Positions 1-8,817 are shown, counted from the first letter of the stretch. The stretch is DNA of 64,000 nucleotides from Pseudomonas brassicacearum (GCF_003732225.1 NZ_MOBJ01000013.1:44902-108901); one strand, 5' to 3'. Program-made: numbers and translations. The notes: a model not told the origin generated them from the letters alone.

Positions 1-2049
1 CTCTTTGGCGTAGGCATCGAAACCACGGTTCTGGGTCGAAGTGCTGCTGTCAGCGGTGTTCTGAGCCGAGCTGACGGTGAGCTTGCCCGCCGCGTCTGCA
101 CTGAGCGAACCACCGGCCGAGACAGTGGCGCCGACCACGTCGATGTCCTTGGCGCTCTTGAGTACAAGGTTACTGTCGGAACTCAGCTGGCTGCTGACGG
201 TGGTGCTGCCCTTGAGGTTCTGGCGGTTTTCATCCTTGGTGATACCAAAGAATTTGCTGTCCTTGTCATGGCTGTTGCTGTGCGAGGTGTTCTGCACGCC
301 GTCGATAGTCAACGAGCCTTTGTCGCTGATGACGCTGGCCTCGGTCCGGCCACGCACCTGGCTGCCGCTGATGCGCACGTCGTCAGCCTTGACGATCAAC
401 TTGCCGTCGGCGTTGATCTTGCTGCCCTGATTCAGGGTCTTGCCCTGATCGGCATCACCGGTCTTGCCAAAGAACCCGCCACCGACCAGGTCGCCCGAGT
501 AGCCGTTTTTGCTGCTGCTTTGCGTACGACTGGCGCTGCTGATATCAACCTGTTTGCCAGCCAGCTGAATGTCACCCTTGCTGGTCAGCTCCGCGCCTTG
601 AGAAGACAACAGCTCACCGCTGCTGATGGCAATGTTCTTGCCGGCCTTCAACTGGCTGGTAACGCTGCGTTGCTCTTCGCTGCTGTTGTCCCAATTGGCT
701 TTCCACAGGTGCTTGCGGTGGTTGCCCTGATCGCGCTGGGTGCGGGTTTCGGTCGCCGCCGTGAGACGCAGATCAGCACCGCTGTCGACCTTCAGGGTGT
801 CACCGGCCTCGACCTTGGCGGCCTTGAGTTCGGTCCTGGCGCCGGCCTTGAGTTCGGCATTGTGGCTGGCCACGACCTGGCTGCCATGCTGGCGCGAGTC
901 GCTGTCGGTCTGGGTCCGGTCGTAGGTTTCCCAGGTGATGCCGATGGTGCTGTTGTTCCAGCTCTCACGTTTTTCCTGAAGCTTGCGCGCTTCGATGCTG
1001 CTCAGCGTGAGGTTGCGCCCGGCATCGAGCTTGACGTTGCGGCCACTGACATCCGCCGCCGCCAACGTCAGGTCCTTGTCACTGCGCAACGCGACATCGC
1101 CCTGGCTGCTGCGTACCGCGCTGCGAGTGACGTCGAGGCTGTTGGGCAGTGCCTGGCCACTGATCTGCAAGTCACCCGCAGACTGGATTTTCACGCCGTC
1201 ACGGCCTTCAACCTGGACCGGGCCGACCCGTACACCGGCGCCTTCGGCGGTGCTGACAATGTTGATGCGCCCGGCCTGCATGGCGCCGAACAGGCTGGCA
1301 TCGATGCGCGAATCCTGAGTGTTGCCGGCCGGGTCGACGCTACGCACCTGACCACTCGCGTAATCCAGCTGATTGCGGCCGACGGTCAGGTTCAGCTGGT
1401 CGCGCGCGTCGATGCGGCCCTGGCTGTCGATGCGCGGGGCGATCAGGTTGATGCTGCCTTCGCGGTTCGTCAGGCCCTGCCCCTGGATCTGTAAATTACC
1501 GGTGGCGTCACGGGTGTTGAGACCCTGCAATTTACCGTCGTTCAGCTCGGGACGACCGACCACCAGGTTGGCATTCGGGGTATTGATGAAGCTGCCACCG
1601 TTGACCGAGATGCCGTTCGGGTTGGCCAGCACGTAGTCGGCCGAGCGCCCGAAAATCTCCTGAGCACCATTGAGGGCCGAGGCGTTACGGCTGATCACTT
1701 CGTTGAGGATCACGCTCGCGGCCTGCCCCTGGAACTGCGGGTTGGCAGCCAACTGCCCGGCGAGTTGCGACTGCCCGGCTTGCAGGGCGTTGTTCAGCAC
1801 CAGTCCCTGACGGTCGACGTTGTAATCGAGAAACTGGTTATGCGACAGACCGGCACCATTGGGTGCAACGATATTGACGATCGGTACACCGGCCTGATTT
1901 TGCAGCTGTGGGGTGCCGCCCGGACCGGGCGCGACCGTCAAGCTACCGGCAAACGCCTGAGGCAGTTGGGCAACGAGGAACAGACTGGCAATCGCCCAAC
2001 GCAGTTTGCCCCGAGGGGAAAGGTGAAACGCGAACTTTTCTATCGGCAT
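1..2049 (-). CDS. TpsA-family exoprotein (filamentous haemagglutinin type), N-terminal 683 codons, runs off the left edge
   Basis: Reading the minus strand from the ATG at 2049 gives an open frame to position 1 with no stop, so only the N-terminus is present. Residues 1-34 form an extended signal sequence with a hydrophobic stretch (AIASLFLVAQLPQAFA). A TPS secretion domain follows, with the family signature NPNGI at residues 143-147. After about residue 330 the protein becomes repetitive and rich in DAG.L, AGKNI and S.GA.L strands, as in haemagglutinin-repeat beta-helices. Such proteins cross the outer membrane through a dedicated TpsB pore, and that pore gene lies immediately upstream on the same strand. 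The C-terminus is outside the window, so a CdiA-type toxin end can be neither shown nor excluded. Confidence 0.88.
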   Translation of the reverse strand, partial: MPIEKFAFHLSPRGKLRWAIASLFLVAQLPQAFAGSLTVAPGPGGTPQLQNQAGVPIVNIVAPNGAGLSHNQFLDYNVDRQGLVLNNALQAGQSQLAGQLAANPQFQGQAASVILNEVISRNASALNGAQEIFGRSADYVLANPNGISVNGGSFINTPNANLVVGRPELNDGKLQGLNTRDATGNLQIQGQGLTNREGSINLIAPRIDSQGRIDARDQLNLTVGRNQLDYASGQVRSVDPAGNTQDSRIDASLFGAMQAGRINIVSTAEGAGVRVGPVQVEGRDGVKIQSAGDLQISGQALPNSLDVTRSAVRSSQGDVALRSDKDLTLAAADVSGRNVKLDAGRNLTLSSIEARKLQEKRESWNNSTIGITWETYDRTQTDSDSRQHGSQVVASHNAELKAGARTELKAAKVEAGDTLKVDSGADLRLTAATETRTQRDQGNHRKHLWKANWDNSSEEQRSVTSQLKAGKNIAISSGELLSSQGAELTSKGDIQLAGKQVDISSASRTQSSSKNGYSGDLVGGGFFGKTGDADQGKTLNQGSKINADGKLIVKADDVRISGSQVRGRTEASVISDKGSLTIDGVQNTSHSNSHDKDSKFFGITKDENRQNLKGSTTVSSQLSSDSNLVLKSAKDIDVVGATVSAGGSLSADAAGKLTVSSAQNTADSSTSTQNRGFDAYAKE

Positions 2050-2156
2050 GAGAACCTCTCAATAAATTAGCTGAATCAAGTTGCGCGTTGAGGAGTACGC
2101 CGCTGCTGTCGCGCTCAGATACAGCGGCTGTTTCAGGCTGTCGGGGGTGGCGGTTT

Positions 2157-3884
2157 TCATATCTGCAGGCCCAGGCGCATCAGCCAGGTTTCGGGCTCAC
2201 TCCCAAAGCCTTTGGGGGTGTTGAGGCTGCGTTGGTAATCGAAGTCGACTTGCAGGTTTTTCCAGCTCAGGTTGAGCCCGGCACTGGCACCGCTCAGCCG
2301 TTGGCCTGAAGCGCCGTGATCAGCCTTGAGCCAACCGTTGTCCAGACCCAGGCGCGGGGTGATTTGCACTGGCAGGCCGCTGTTCAGCGGCAAGCGCAGC
2401 GTGTTGCGCCAGATCGCCCCGGTAGCGCCGGATGCGCTGTTTTCGCGGTAGCCGCGGACAGCAGAATCATCGGTGCCCAGCAGTTGTTCGATGGCGGGCA
2501 ACGGATCGGGGCTGTATTGCAGCGAGAGCTGGCTCTGCCACTGCCAGGCCTGCCCGGCGAACTGGCCATTGCGCCACTGGCTGAGGTTCGCGCGGTATTT
2601 GCGAAACTGCGCTTTGGGCAGGTTGCTGTTCTGGCGCTGGGCATCGTCGTCGGCGCCCCACCAATGCAGCCCTTGGGCGTAGTTGATGTCGAGGTTCCAC
2701 ACTGCGCTGTTGAGCCAGAACAGATTCAACCCGGCTTCGGCCACGGTCAGCGTCGGGCTCTGAATGCCGAGGCGAATGTTCTCCAGATAACTGTCGACGT
2801 CCTTGTGCGCCAGTTGCAGATTGGCACTGAGCTGGTGACCCTGATCACGCCACAACACGCGGTCGGCGCGCAGGCTGAGCTGGTCGGTCAGCCCGCTGCT
2901 GTACAACGTGGTAGTGCTCAGTTTGAACGGCGCGCGGTACTCGGCATGACTGGCGAACAGGCTGTAGGTCCAGTAACCGTATGGGATGGCGTAATACAGG
3001 CTGGCGTTACGGCTGTAACGCGGGCCATGGTTGAGGGTGTCGCTGAGATTGATGCTGAGCAGGTCGTTGAGCTGCAACGGGCTGTCCAGACTCAGGCTTA
3101 ACGTGTCGCGATCGCGTCCAGTGCTGGCGCTGCCGAGGTTGTCCAGACCCAACCCCAAGGCCCAACGCGAGGCACCACTGCTGCGTGAACGCAAAATGAT
3201 CCGCGAGGCTCCAGGCTGGCTGCCTGGGGCGATGTCGGCCGTCAGATCGAGCGAACGCAAGCGGTTCAACTGATCCAGACCCTGCTCCAGATCGCGCAGG
3301 TTCAGCGGCTTGCCGAGCATGCCGGGAAAGGCCCCGCCCAATGAGACCGGCAGACTCTGATCCTGCAGTTCGATGGACTCGACGTAACCTTCATCGACCC
3401 GAATATCCAGCGACTGACCGGCCGCCGGAGCGCTGACCAGGTACGGCCGACTGGCGATGTAACCAGCGTCGACGTACAAGCGGGTGATGGTCGCCAGCAG
3501 GTGATTGATCTGGCCAACCCCCATGCACGAAGCGATCTGCGGCTTGAGTTGCGCGTTCAGTTCACGGCTGTTCAACAGCGTGACGCCGCCAATACGCGTC
3601 CCGCTCAAGGGCCAGCAGCGTTCATCGGCAGTGACCTGCGCGGGTAACGTTGGGGTAACCGGCTCCGGGCCAAAGCTACCGCGTTCCAATTGGCGGCGAC
3701 GTTGTTCCAGTTGCAGTTGTTGCAGATCGCGTTGTTGCTGCTGTTGCTGTCGCAGGACTTCCTGCCCGGGGGCCGAGGGTTCCGCGGCGTGGAGCGGAGC
3801 TATGCTCAGGCTCAGCAGCGCGGCCAACAAACGCGGAAAGAATGGGCTGGAGAAACGCGGGACAACGGAAAGCGAAAACGGCAC
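2157..3884 (-). CDS. TpsB two-partner secretion transporter (ShlB/FhaC/HecB family)
   Basis: Protein of 575 residues, normal for the family. It has a signal peptide (about 1-33, ending LHAA), a Gln-rich segment (LRQQQQQQRDLQQLQLEQRRR) resembling the N-terminal plug helix, a POTRA region (about 85-165, RIGGVTLLNSRELNAQL...) and a C-terminal 16-strand beta-barrel rich in aromatic residues, ending in the outer-membrane sorting pattern LMRLGLQI. It is expected to export the TpsA exoprotein encoded 107 bp downstream; the pair is probably co-transcribed from the region upstream of 3884. Family assignment is firm. The exported substrate is inferred from adjacency. Confidence 0.92.
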   Translation of the reverse strand: MPFSLSVVPRFSSPFFPRLLAALLSLSIAPLHAAEPSAPGQEVLRQQQQQQRDLQQLQLEQRRRQLERGSFGPEPVTPTLPAQVTADERCWPLSGTRIGGVTLLNSRELNAQLKPQIASCMGVGQINHLLATITRLYVDAGYIASRPYLVSAPAAGQSLDIRVDEGYVESIELQDQSLPVSLGGAFPGMLGKPLNLRDLEQGLDQLNRLRSLDLTADIAPGSQPGASRIILRSRSSGASRWALGLGLDNLGSASTGRDRDTLSLSLDSPLQLNDLLSINLSDTLNHGPRYSRNASLYYAIPYGYWTYSLFASHAEYRAPFKLSTTTLYSSGLTDQLSLRADRVLWRDQGHQLSANLQLAHKDVDSYLENIRLGIQSPTLTVAEAGLNLFWLNSAVWNLDINYAQGLHWWGADDDAQRQNSNLPKAQFRKYRANLSQWRNGQFAGQAWQWQSQLSLQYSPDPLPAIEQLLGTDDSAVRGYRENSASGATGAIWRNTLRLPLNSGLPVQITPRLGLDNGWLKADHGASGQRLSGASAGLNLSWKNLQVDFDYQRSLNTPKGFGSEPETWLMRLGLQI

Positions 3885-4140
3885 TCAACATCCTTGCATT
3901 CGATTAACTGGCCTAATGCCACGCTATCAATAGGCGTGATAGTCAAACCCTGACTTCACAAATGCAAGACGCTTCCTACGTAGTATTTAATAATTAAACA
4001 TCACTACAGTTTTCGCCGATCAGGCCGTGTGGCTCGCACGCCTGCTCAAAAACACCGCCTATCAAAAGCGTCCACCCAGGATGATCGACACCCGACGAGT
4101 GGCCGGAAAAATCAATTGTCAGAAAATATTACCTGCGTCA

Positions 4141-4156
4141 TATTACGTCCGTAATA
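4141..4156. promoter_or_regulatory. Perfect 7-2-7 palindrome, candidate repressor operator for the efflux pair
   Basis: TATTACG-TC-CGTAATA lies 27 bp before the start codon of the EmrA-like gene, inside the 299-bp intergenic region shared with the divergent TpsB gene. A further half-site (ATATTACC) occurs just upstream near 4130. The position fits an operator for a MarR- or TetR-type repressor, but no such regulator gene is adjacent, so the cognate protein is unknown. Confidence 0.45.
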
Positions 4157-4183
4157 ACGACTGATACCCCATAGGGGATTGCC

Positions 4184-5311
4184 ATGACCAACCTGAACGC
4201 CGTTGATCCTTCCCTCGCCGTGCAACCTGCGCGCCCTCCTTTGCTCAAGCGCTTACTGCTCGCCGTTGCGGGCCTCATTGCTCTGGCGTTGATCGCCTTC
4301 TACGGTTCGCACTGGTGGACCAGCGGCCGCTTCATCGAAGAAACCGATGACGCCTACATCGGTGGCGACGTGACAGTGATCGGGCCAAAGGTCGCAGGTT
4401 ATGTCGAAGAAGTGCTGGTGACCGACAACCAGCGCGTCAAGGCTGGCGACCTGCTGATACGCCTCGATTCGCGCGACTATCGCGCCAGTCTGGCCAAGGC
4501 CGAAGGCGCCGTTGCCGCGGAAGAAGCGCTGCTGGCCAACCTCGATGCCACAGAGCAATTGCAACACGCGGTGATCGGTCAGGCGCGCGCCGGGATTGAC
4601 GCCGCAGGCGCGGAAACCGCCCGTTCGCGGGATGACAATGCCCGCTACAAACAACTGGTCGGCAGTAATGCGGTGTCGGTGGAAAGTGCGCAACGCGCCG
4701 ATGCCACCTTCAAGACGGCTCAAGCGCAGAGTGCCCGGGCACAAGCCGAGTTGCTCGCGACGCAACGGCAGCTGGACGTGATCGCTACCCGCAAGCAACA
4801 AGCCAAAGCGGCGTTGATGCAGGCGCGCGCCGAACGTGATCTGGCGCAACTGAACCTCGGTTACACCGAATTGCGCGCACCGGTCGATGGTGTGATCGGC
4901 AACCGCCGGGCGCGGGTTGGCGCCTATGCCCAGGCCGGCTCGCAATTGCTCTCGGTGGTACCGGCCAGCGGACTGTGGGTCGATGCCAACTTCAAGGAAG
5001 ATCAGCTGGCGCACATGGTGCCGGGCCAGCGCGTGAGCATTCATGCCGACGTGCTTTCGGGCCGCGAATTCCACGGTCATCTGGACAGCCTTGCGCCAGC
5101 CACTGGCGCGCAGTTCAGCGTGCTGCCACCAGAAAACGCCACCGGCAACTTCACCAAAATCGTCCAGCGGGTGCCGGTGCGGATCCTCCTTGATCCGGCC
5201 GATGGCGTACTCGGCCAGTTGCGTCCGGGGCTGTCGGTGACCGCGTCGGTTGATACCAAAACCGCGCCCAAGGAAACGACCGTTGCCATAGCCCAGGCCA
5301 GCGCACCATGA
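4184..5311 (+). CDS. HlyD/EmrA-type membrane fusion protein of an efflux pump
   Basis: Protein of 375 residues. A short cytoplasmic N-terminus is followed by one transmembrane helix (about 24-44), a biotinyl-lipoyl-like half-domain (VIGPKVAGYVEEVLV), a long alanine-rich alpha-helical hairpin (about 100-215) and the second lipoyl half plus beta-barrel (LRAPVDGVIGNRRARVGAY). This is the periplasmic adaptor that links an inner-membrane DHA2 transporter to an outer-membrane channel. Its stop overlaps the next start by four bases (ATGA), so the two are translationally coupled. No outer-membrane channel gene follows, so the pump presumably borrows one. Substrate unknown. Confidence 0.9.
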   Translation: MTNLNAVDPSLAVQPARPPLLKRLLLAVAGLIALALIAFYGSHWWTSGRFIEETDDAYIGGDVTVIGPKVAGYVEEVLVTDNQRVKAGDLLIRLDSRDYRASLAKAEGAVAAEEALLANLDATEQLQHAVIGQARAGIDAAGAETARSRDDNARYKQLVGSNAVSVESAQRADATFKTAQAQSARAQAELLATQRQLDVIATRKQQAKAALMQARAERDLAQLNLGYTELRAPVDGVIGNRRARVGAYAQAGSQLLSVVPASGLWVDANFKEDQLAHMVPGQRVSIHADVLSGREFHGHLDSLAPATGAQFSVLPPENATGNFTKIVQRVPVRILLDPADGVLGQLRPGLSVTASVDTKTAPKETTVAIAQASAP

Positions 5312-6900
5312 GCCGCGCCCTCACCGCCCAGGCACAACCGTTCAATGCCGCGAACATGACGACGGCGACCAAGGTATTTGCCTTCGCCACGATGTGCATC
5401 GGCATGTTCATCGCGCTGCTGGATATCCAGATCGTTTCGGCCTCGCTGCGTGACATCGGCGGCGGGCTCTCGGCCGGCACCGACGAAACCGCCTGGGTGC
5501 AGACCAGCTACCTGATCGCCGAAATCATCGTGATTCCGTTGTCGGGCTGGCTGTCGCGAGTGTTTTCCACCCGTTGGTTGTTCTGCGTTTCGGCGGTCGG
5601 TTTCACCTTGGCCAGCCTGCTCTGCGGTGCAGCCTGGAACATCCAGAGCATGATCGCCTTCCGTGCCCTGCAAGGCTTTCTTGGCGGCTCGATGATCCCG
5701 TTGGTGTTCACCACCGCGTTCTTTTTCTTCACCGGCAAACAACGGGTCATCGCCGCCGCGACCATTGGTGCGGTGGCCTCATTGGCGCCGACCCTCGGGC
5801 CGGTGATTGGCGGCTGGATCACCGACGTGTCGTCCTGGCACTGGTTGTTTTACATCAACCTGGTGCCGGGGATTTTCGTCGCTGTCGCGGTGCCGATGCT
5901 GGTGAAAATCGACCAGCCGGAATTGTCTCTGCTCAAGGGCGCGGATTACCTCAGCATGGTGTTCATGGCGCTGTTTCTCGGTTGCCTGGAATACACCCTG
6001 GAAGAAGGTCCGCGCTGGAACTGGTTCAGCGATCAGACCATTCTGACCACCGCGTGGATCTCGGGGCTGGCGGGGCTGGCGTTTATCGGCCGAAGCCTGC
6101 ACGTGGCCAACCCGATCGTTGATCTGCGGGCGCTGAAAGACCGCAACTTTGCCCTCGGCTGCTTCTTTTCATTCGTCACCGGGATCGGCCTGTTCGCGAC
6201 CATTTACCTGACGCCGTTGTTTCTCGGTCGGGTACGCGGTTATGGCGCACTGGATATTGGTCTGGCGGTGTTTTCCACCGGAGTGTTCCAGATCATGGCG
6301 ATTCCGCTGTATGCCTTTCTGGCCAACCGCGTCGACCTGCGCTGGATCATGATGGCCGGTCTTGGGCTGTTCGCGTTATCGATGTGGGACTTCAGCCCGA
6401 TCACCCATGACTGGGGCGCCAGGGAATTGATACTGCCGCAAGCCTTGCGCGGGATTGCCCAGCAATTGGCGGTGCCACCGGCGGTCACGCTGACATTGGG
6501 CGGGTTGGCCCCGGCGCGTTTGAAGCACGCCTCCGGCTTGTTCAATCTGATGCGTAACCTCGGTGGTGCGATCGGCATCGCCGCCTGCGCAACGATCCTC
6601 AATGACCGCACCAACCTGCATTTCACTCGGCTGGCCGAGCACCTGAACAGCAGCAATGAAGCCATGAACCAGTGGCTATCACAGGTCGGCAGCAACTTTG
6701 CCGCCCTCGGTCAGAGCGGCGACACGGGCGTGACTGCCAGCCTGCACCAACTGTGGCTGCTGACCTACCGCGAAGCCCAGACGCAAACTTATGGCGACGC
6801 GTTTCTGATGATCATGGTCTGTTTCATCATCGCGACGCTGATGGTGCCCTTGATGCGCAAGGTGCAACCACCGGCCACACCGTCAGCAGATGCCCATTGA
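5308..6900 (+). CDS. DHA2-family MFS drug transporter (EmrB type)
   Basis: Protein of 530 residues with about 14 hydrophobic helices, the DHA2/EmrB layout. Visible family motifs are LDIQIVSASLRDIGGGL in helix 1 and the antiporter motif C region in helix 5 (GPVIGGWITD). It would export drugs or small metabolites by proton antiport together with the upstream EmrA-like adaptor. The last 107 bp of this gene recur at 7625-7731 beyond an inserted gene, so the present 3' end may come from a recombination event. Confidence 0.92.
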   Translation: MSRALTAQAQPFNAANMTTATKVFAFATMCIGMFIALLDIQIVSASLRDIGGGLSAGTDETAWVQTSYLIAEIIVIPLSGWLSRVFSTRWLFCVSAVGFTLASLLCGAAWNIQSMIAFRALQGFLGGSMIPLVFTTAFFFFTGKQRVIAAATIGAVASLAPTLGPVIGGWITDVSSWHWLFYINLVPGIFVAVAVPMLVKIDQPELSLLKGADYLSMVFMALFLGCLEYTLEEGPRWNWFSDQTILTTAWISGLAGLAFIGRSLHVANPIVDLRALKDRNFALGCFFSFVTGIGLFATIYLTPLFLGRVRGYGALDIGLAVFSTGVFQIMAIPLYAFLANRVDLRWIMMAGLGLFALSMWDFSPITHDWGARELILPQALRGIAQQLAVPPAVTLTLGGLAPARLKHASGLFNLMRNLGGAIGIAACATILNDRTNLHFTRLAEHLNSSNEAMNQWLSQVGSNFAALGQSGDTGVTASLHQLWLLTYREAQTQTYGDAFLMIMVCFIIATLMVPLMRKVQPPATPSADAH

Positions 6901-6975
6901 GAAGAGGAGCTGTAAGAGAGTCAGGTTTATTTCACTGACGGAAATCGCCGAGACCTCCACAGGTCATTTATTAGA

Positions 6976-7410
6976 TCAGGAGGGGGTAATGAGCTTATTG
7001 AAACCCGAGATACTTAAATCTACGGTCACTTCGAACTCAGACTGATCAGGAGCACCAACCGTATATTTAAGACTTGCAGAAAACTCTTGCTTGCTGCTAT
7101 TTATCACCAGATCAATAGCCCCCTCAAGTCCACGCCAAGATTTAACTTGTTCCCCGTCATATACATAGATAGCAAACCATCTTGCCCATTGATCATGCGA
7201 ACCACTTTGAATGTTCCCCGGTAACTCAAACACTACAGTCTGTCTCCTAACCGCCGGACTTCCTGTGCTCGCCTCAAAAATTAGCAGGCCTGATCGTTCC
7301 ACCATTGAAATTCCGTCTGGCACCAACGACCCTAACGGCCCCAGGTTGCCTTTACACGAACCACTTGCATTAATGATTACTTCTAATTGACTGGCATTGT
7401 TTTCACTCAT
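6976..7410 (-). CDS. Hypothetical protein of 144 residues in an inserted segment
   Basis: No family recognised. The protein starts MSENNASQLEVIINASGSCK, has no signal peptide or membrane helix, and appears to be mostly beta-strand (alternating patterns such as FELPGNI, FAIYVYDGEQV, FEVTVDLSISGF). The start at 7410 is preceded by AGGAGATAAGTC, a good ribosome-binding site. Base composition is clearly more AT-rich than the flanking genes, and the gene sits between two copies of the emrB 3' end, so recent acquisition is likely. It is monocistronic and convergent with the efflux pair. Function unknown. Confidence 0.7.
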   Translation of the reverse strand: MSENNASQLEVIINASGSCKGNLGPLGSLVPDGISMVERSGLLIFEASTGSPAVRRQTVVFELPGNIQSGSHDQWARWFAIYVYDGEQVKSWRGLEGAIDLVINSSKQEFSASLKYTVGAPDQSEFEVTVDLSISGFNKLITPS

Positions 7411-7491
7411 GACTTATCTCCTTCTGTTGATCTCACTCCATAGGCCATCCAGGAGTTGAAAAACTATAGCGGTATAAATCATCGCGCACAC

Positions 7492-7507
7492 CTGTCAGGT
7501 CTGACAG
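7492..7507. promoter_or_regulatory. Perfect 7-2-7 palindrome upstream of the inserted hypothetical gene
   Basis: CTGTCAG-GT-CTGACAG lies 82 bp upstream of the start codon at 7410, in the AT-rich presumed promoter region. The remainder of 7411-7624 holds no gene that I can support. The palindrome is a plausible operator; the binding protein is unknown. Confidence 0.35.
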
Positions 7508-7624
7508 TATGTTTCCCTTAACTTCTGCTGGTACTCTTACAGGTTAGGTAATGGCTGAGTCTTTCACAAAGAACTCAACCTCCTTGTTACGCGTCCACAC
7601 AAGTTGCACCGTGGAAACCTCTCT

Positions 7625-7731
7625 GCGACGTGTTCCTGATGATCATGGTCTGTTTCATCATCGCGACGCTGATGGTGCCCTTGATGCGCAAGGTGCAACC
7701 ACCGGCCGCACCGTCAGCAGACGCCCATTGA
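7625..7731 (+). pseudogene. Duplicated 3' end of the EmrB-type gene (remnant)
   Basis: This stretch repeats the last 107 bp of the transporter gene (6794-6900), including its TGA, with about four substitutions: two are silent and two would give Ala to Val and Thr to Ala. No start or upstream portion is present, so it is not a gene. It is directly followed by the next gene's stop at 7739, which looks like the ancestral junction. The divergence suggests that the two copies are different alleles rather than a fresh duplication. Confidence 0.85.
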
Positions 7732-7738
7732 TCGCGGA

Positions 7739-8179
7739 TCAGGCCTGCGGCATTTTACGGAAACCCACCGCCAGGCGATTCCAGCTGTTGATAGTGGTAA
7801 TCGCCACGGTGAGGTCGACCATTTCCTTGGGCGTGAATTGCGCGGCGGCCATTTCGTAGTCTTCGTCCGGGGCGTGGGTCAGGCTGAGCTGGGTCAGGGA
7901 TTCGGTCCAGGCCAGGGCCGCACGCTCGCGGTCGCTGAAGAACGGGGCTTCGCGCCAGGCGGTAACGGCGAACAGGCGACGTGGAGTTTCACCGTCCTTT
8001 ATGGCATCGGCGGTGTGCATGTCGATGCAGAACGCGCAGCCGTTGATCTGCGAAGCACGCAGCTTGACCAGTTCGATCAGCGACTTTTCCAGCGGCAGCT
8101 TGGAGACCGCGGTTTCCAGCGCGATCATGGCTTTAAGGGCATCCGGCGAGGCGGTGTAGAAATCGGCACGAGATTGCAT
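7739..8179 (-). CDS. AhpD-like carboxymuconolactone decarboxylase-family protein
   Basis: Protein of 146 residues from the ATG at 8179, chosen because GGAG sits 6 bp upstream. The AhpD signature is present: a CxxC redox pair followed by His (NGCAFCIDMHT). Family members act as alkylhydroperoxidase or thiol-peroxidase-like proteins and are cytoplasmic trimers or hexamers. It is monocistronic and convergent to the duplicated transporter tail. A longer reading upstream to 8239 lacks a good ribosome-binding site. Exact substrate unknown. Confidence 0.85.
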   Translation of the reverse strand: MQSRADFYTASPDALKAMIALETAVSKLPLEKSLIELVKLRASQINGCAFCIDMHTADAIKDGETPRRLFAVTAWREAPFFSDRERAALAWTESLTQLSLTHAPDEDYEMAAAQFTPKEMVDLTVAITTINSWNRLAVGFRKMPQA

Positions 8180-8307
8180 GGTGAACTCCGTAGCAAGTGG
8201 GGATGCGCCATACGGTAGCGCTACTGGCCATTGGCACAAATAGCCAATTATTCAGAAGTCGAGGTAGCCAATGACCGGCCTGCCCGTCTTTTGGCGCGAC
8301 CGTTTCT

Positions 8308-8363
8308 CCGGCCAAGTTGGCGATGAATCGCGCGCTGGCCCCCCTCGATCCACCGGAGTAACA
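8308..8363 (+). pseudogene. 3' remnant of a DUF6124-family gene
   Basis: GGCCAAGTTGGCGATGAATC and the following bases match the last ~56 bp of the intact gene at 9183-9245 (GGCCGAGTTGACGGTGAATC onward), including CTCGATCCACCGGAGTAA. Substitutions and a short deletion are visible. It is not translatable as a gene and suggests that the DUF6124 locus was once duplicated in tandem. Confidence 0.7.
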
Positions 8364-8369
8364 GCAACC

Positions 8370-8514
8370 GTAGCAGCTGCCGAGCCCGCGAGGCTGCGTT
8401 CGAGGACGCAGTCCTCGCAAACCCTGTGTACGCGGTTTACCTGAATGAACGTGTTGCATGATTTTACGACCGCTTCGCGGCCGAACGCAGCCTCGCGGGC
8501 TCGGCAGCTGCTAC
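8370..8514. repeat. Long imperfect palindromic repeat, copy A (GTAGCAGCTG...CAGCTGCTAC)
   Basis: Ends are inverted copies of GTAGCAGCTGCCGAG-CCCGCGAGGCTGCGTTCG; the centre contains ...TGATTTTACGACCGC. Four copies of this ~130-145 bp family occur in the window (also 24325, 36784 and 37676), all intergenic. The structure resembles the non-autonomous palindromic repeats described in P. fluorescens genomes. Confidence 0.85.
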
Positions 8515-8734
8515 GACGGGTGTTTAAGCTTGCCTACGCAGTGCCCATCAGAGGCTACAACACCTTGCGTAGCGACCTACACCTGCGCCAGAATCCGCCG
8601 GCTTGTGCACCTTGGCCCTGGCTTCTATTGTTCTCCTGTCGCTGCCCATCAGCGATCGGGTTTAGCAGCTCGGAGGTTTCACGTAGGTGCACTGCACTCC
8701 AGAAAATCAGGTATTCCCTATCCCTGAACTCTAT

Positions 8735-8817
8735 GGTGGCTGTGCGCAGGGCGCCCTCGGGCGCGCCGGTTTTTCGTGATTCCTCCCGGTCTGCTAACCT
8801 GCGTACAGCCGCCACCC
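8735..8817 (+). promoter_or_regulatory. Structured 5' leader of the DUF6124 gene
   Basis: GGTGGCTGTGCG at 8735-8746 can pair with CGTACAGCCGCCACC at 8802-8816, closing an inner GC-rich hairpin (GGCGCCCTCGGGCGCGCC) that is followed by GGTTTTT. The second DUF6124 gene of the window has the same arrangement with different hairpin bases (37401-37480, minus strand). Shared blocks are CTGTGCG, GGTC..C.AACCTGCGTACAG and CGCCACCC. It could be an attenuator-like or protein-binding leader. Function is inferred from conservation and pairing only. Confidence 0.5.

Noticed and set aside
268..1494. Long plus-strand open frame of 408 codons
   Set aside because: It is the reverse-strand shadow of the TpsA exoprotein gene, which has the signal peptide, NPNGI motif and neighbouring transporter.
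7551..7859. Plus-strand frame of 102 codons over the emrB 3' duplicate
   Set aside because: It reads the duplicate in a different frame from the transporter and runs antisense into the AhpD-like gene.
8555..8815. Minus-strand frame of 86 codons (MAAVRRLADREESRKTGAPE...)
   Set aside because: It overlies the conserved DUF6124 leader on the other strand, has no good ribosome-binding site, and its conservation is better explained by the RNA element.
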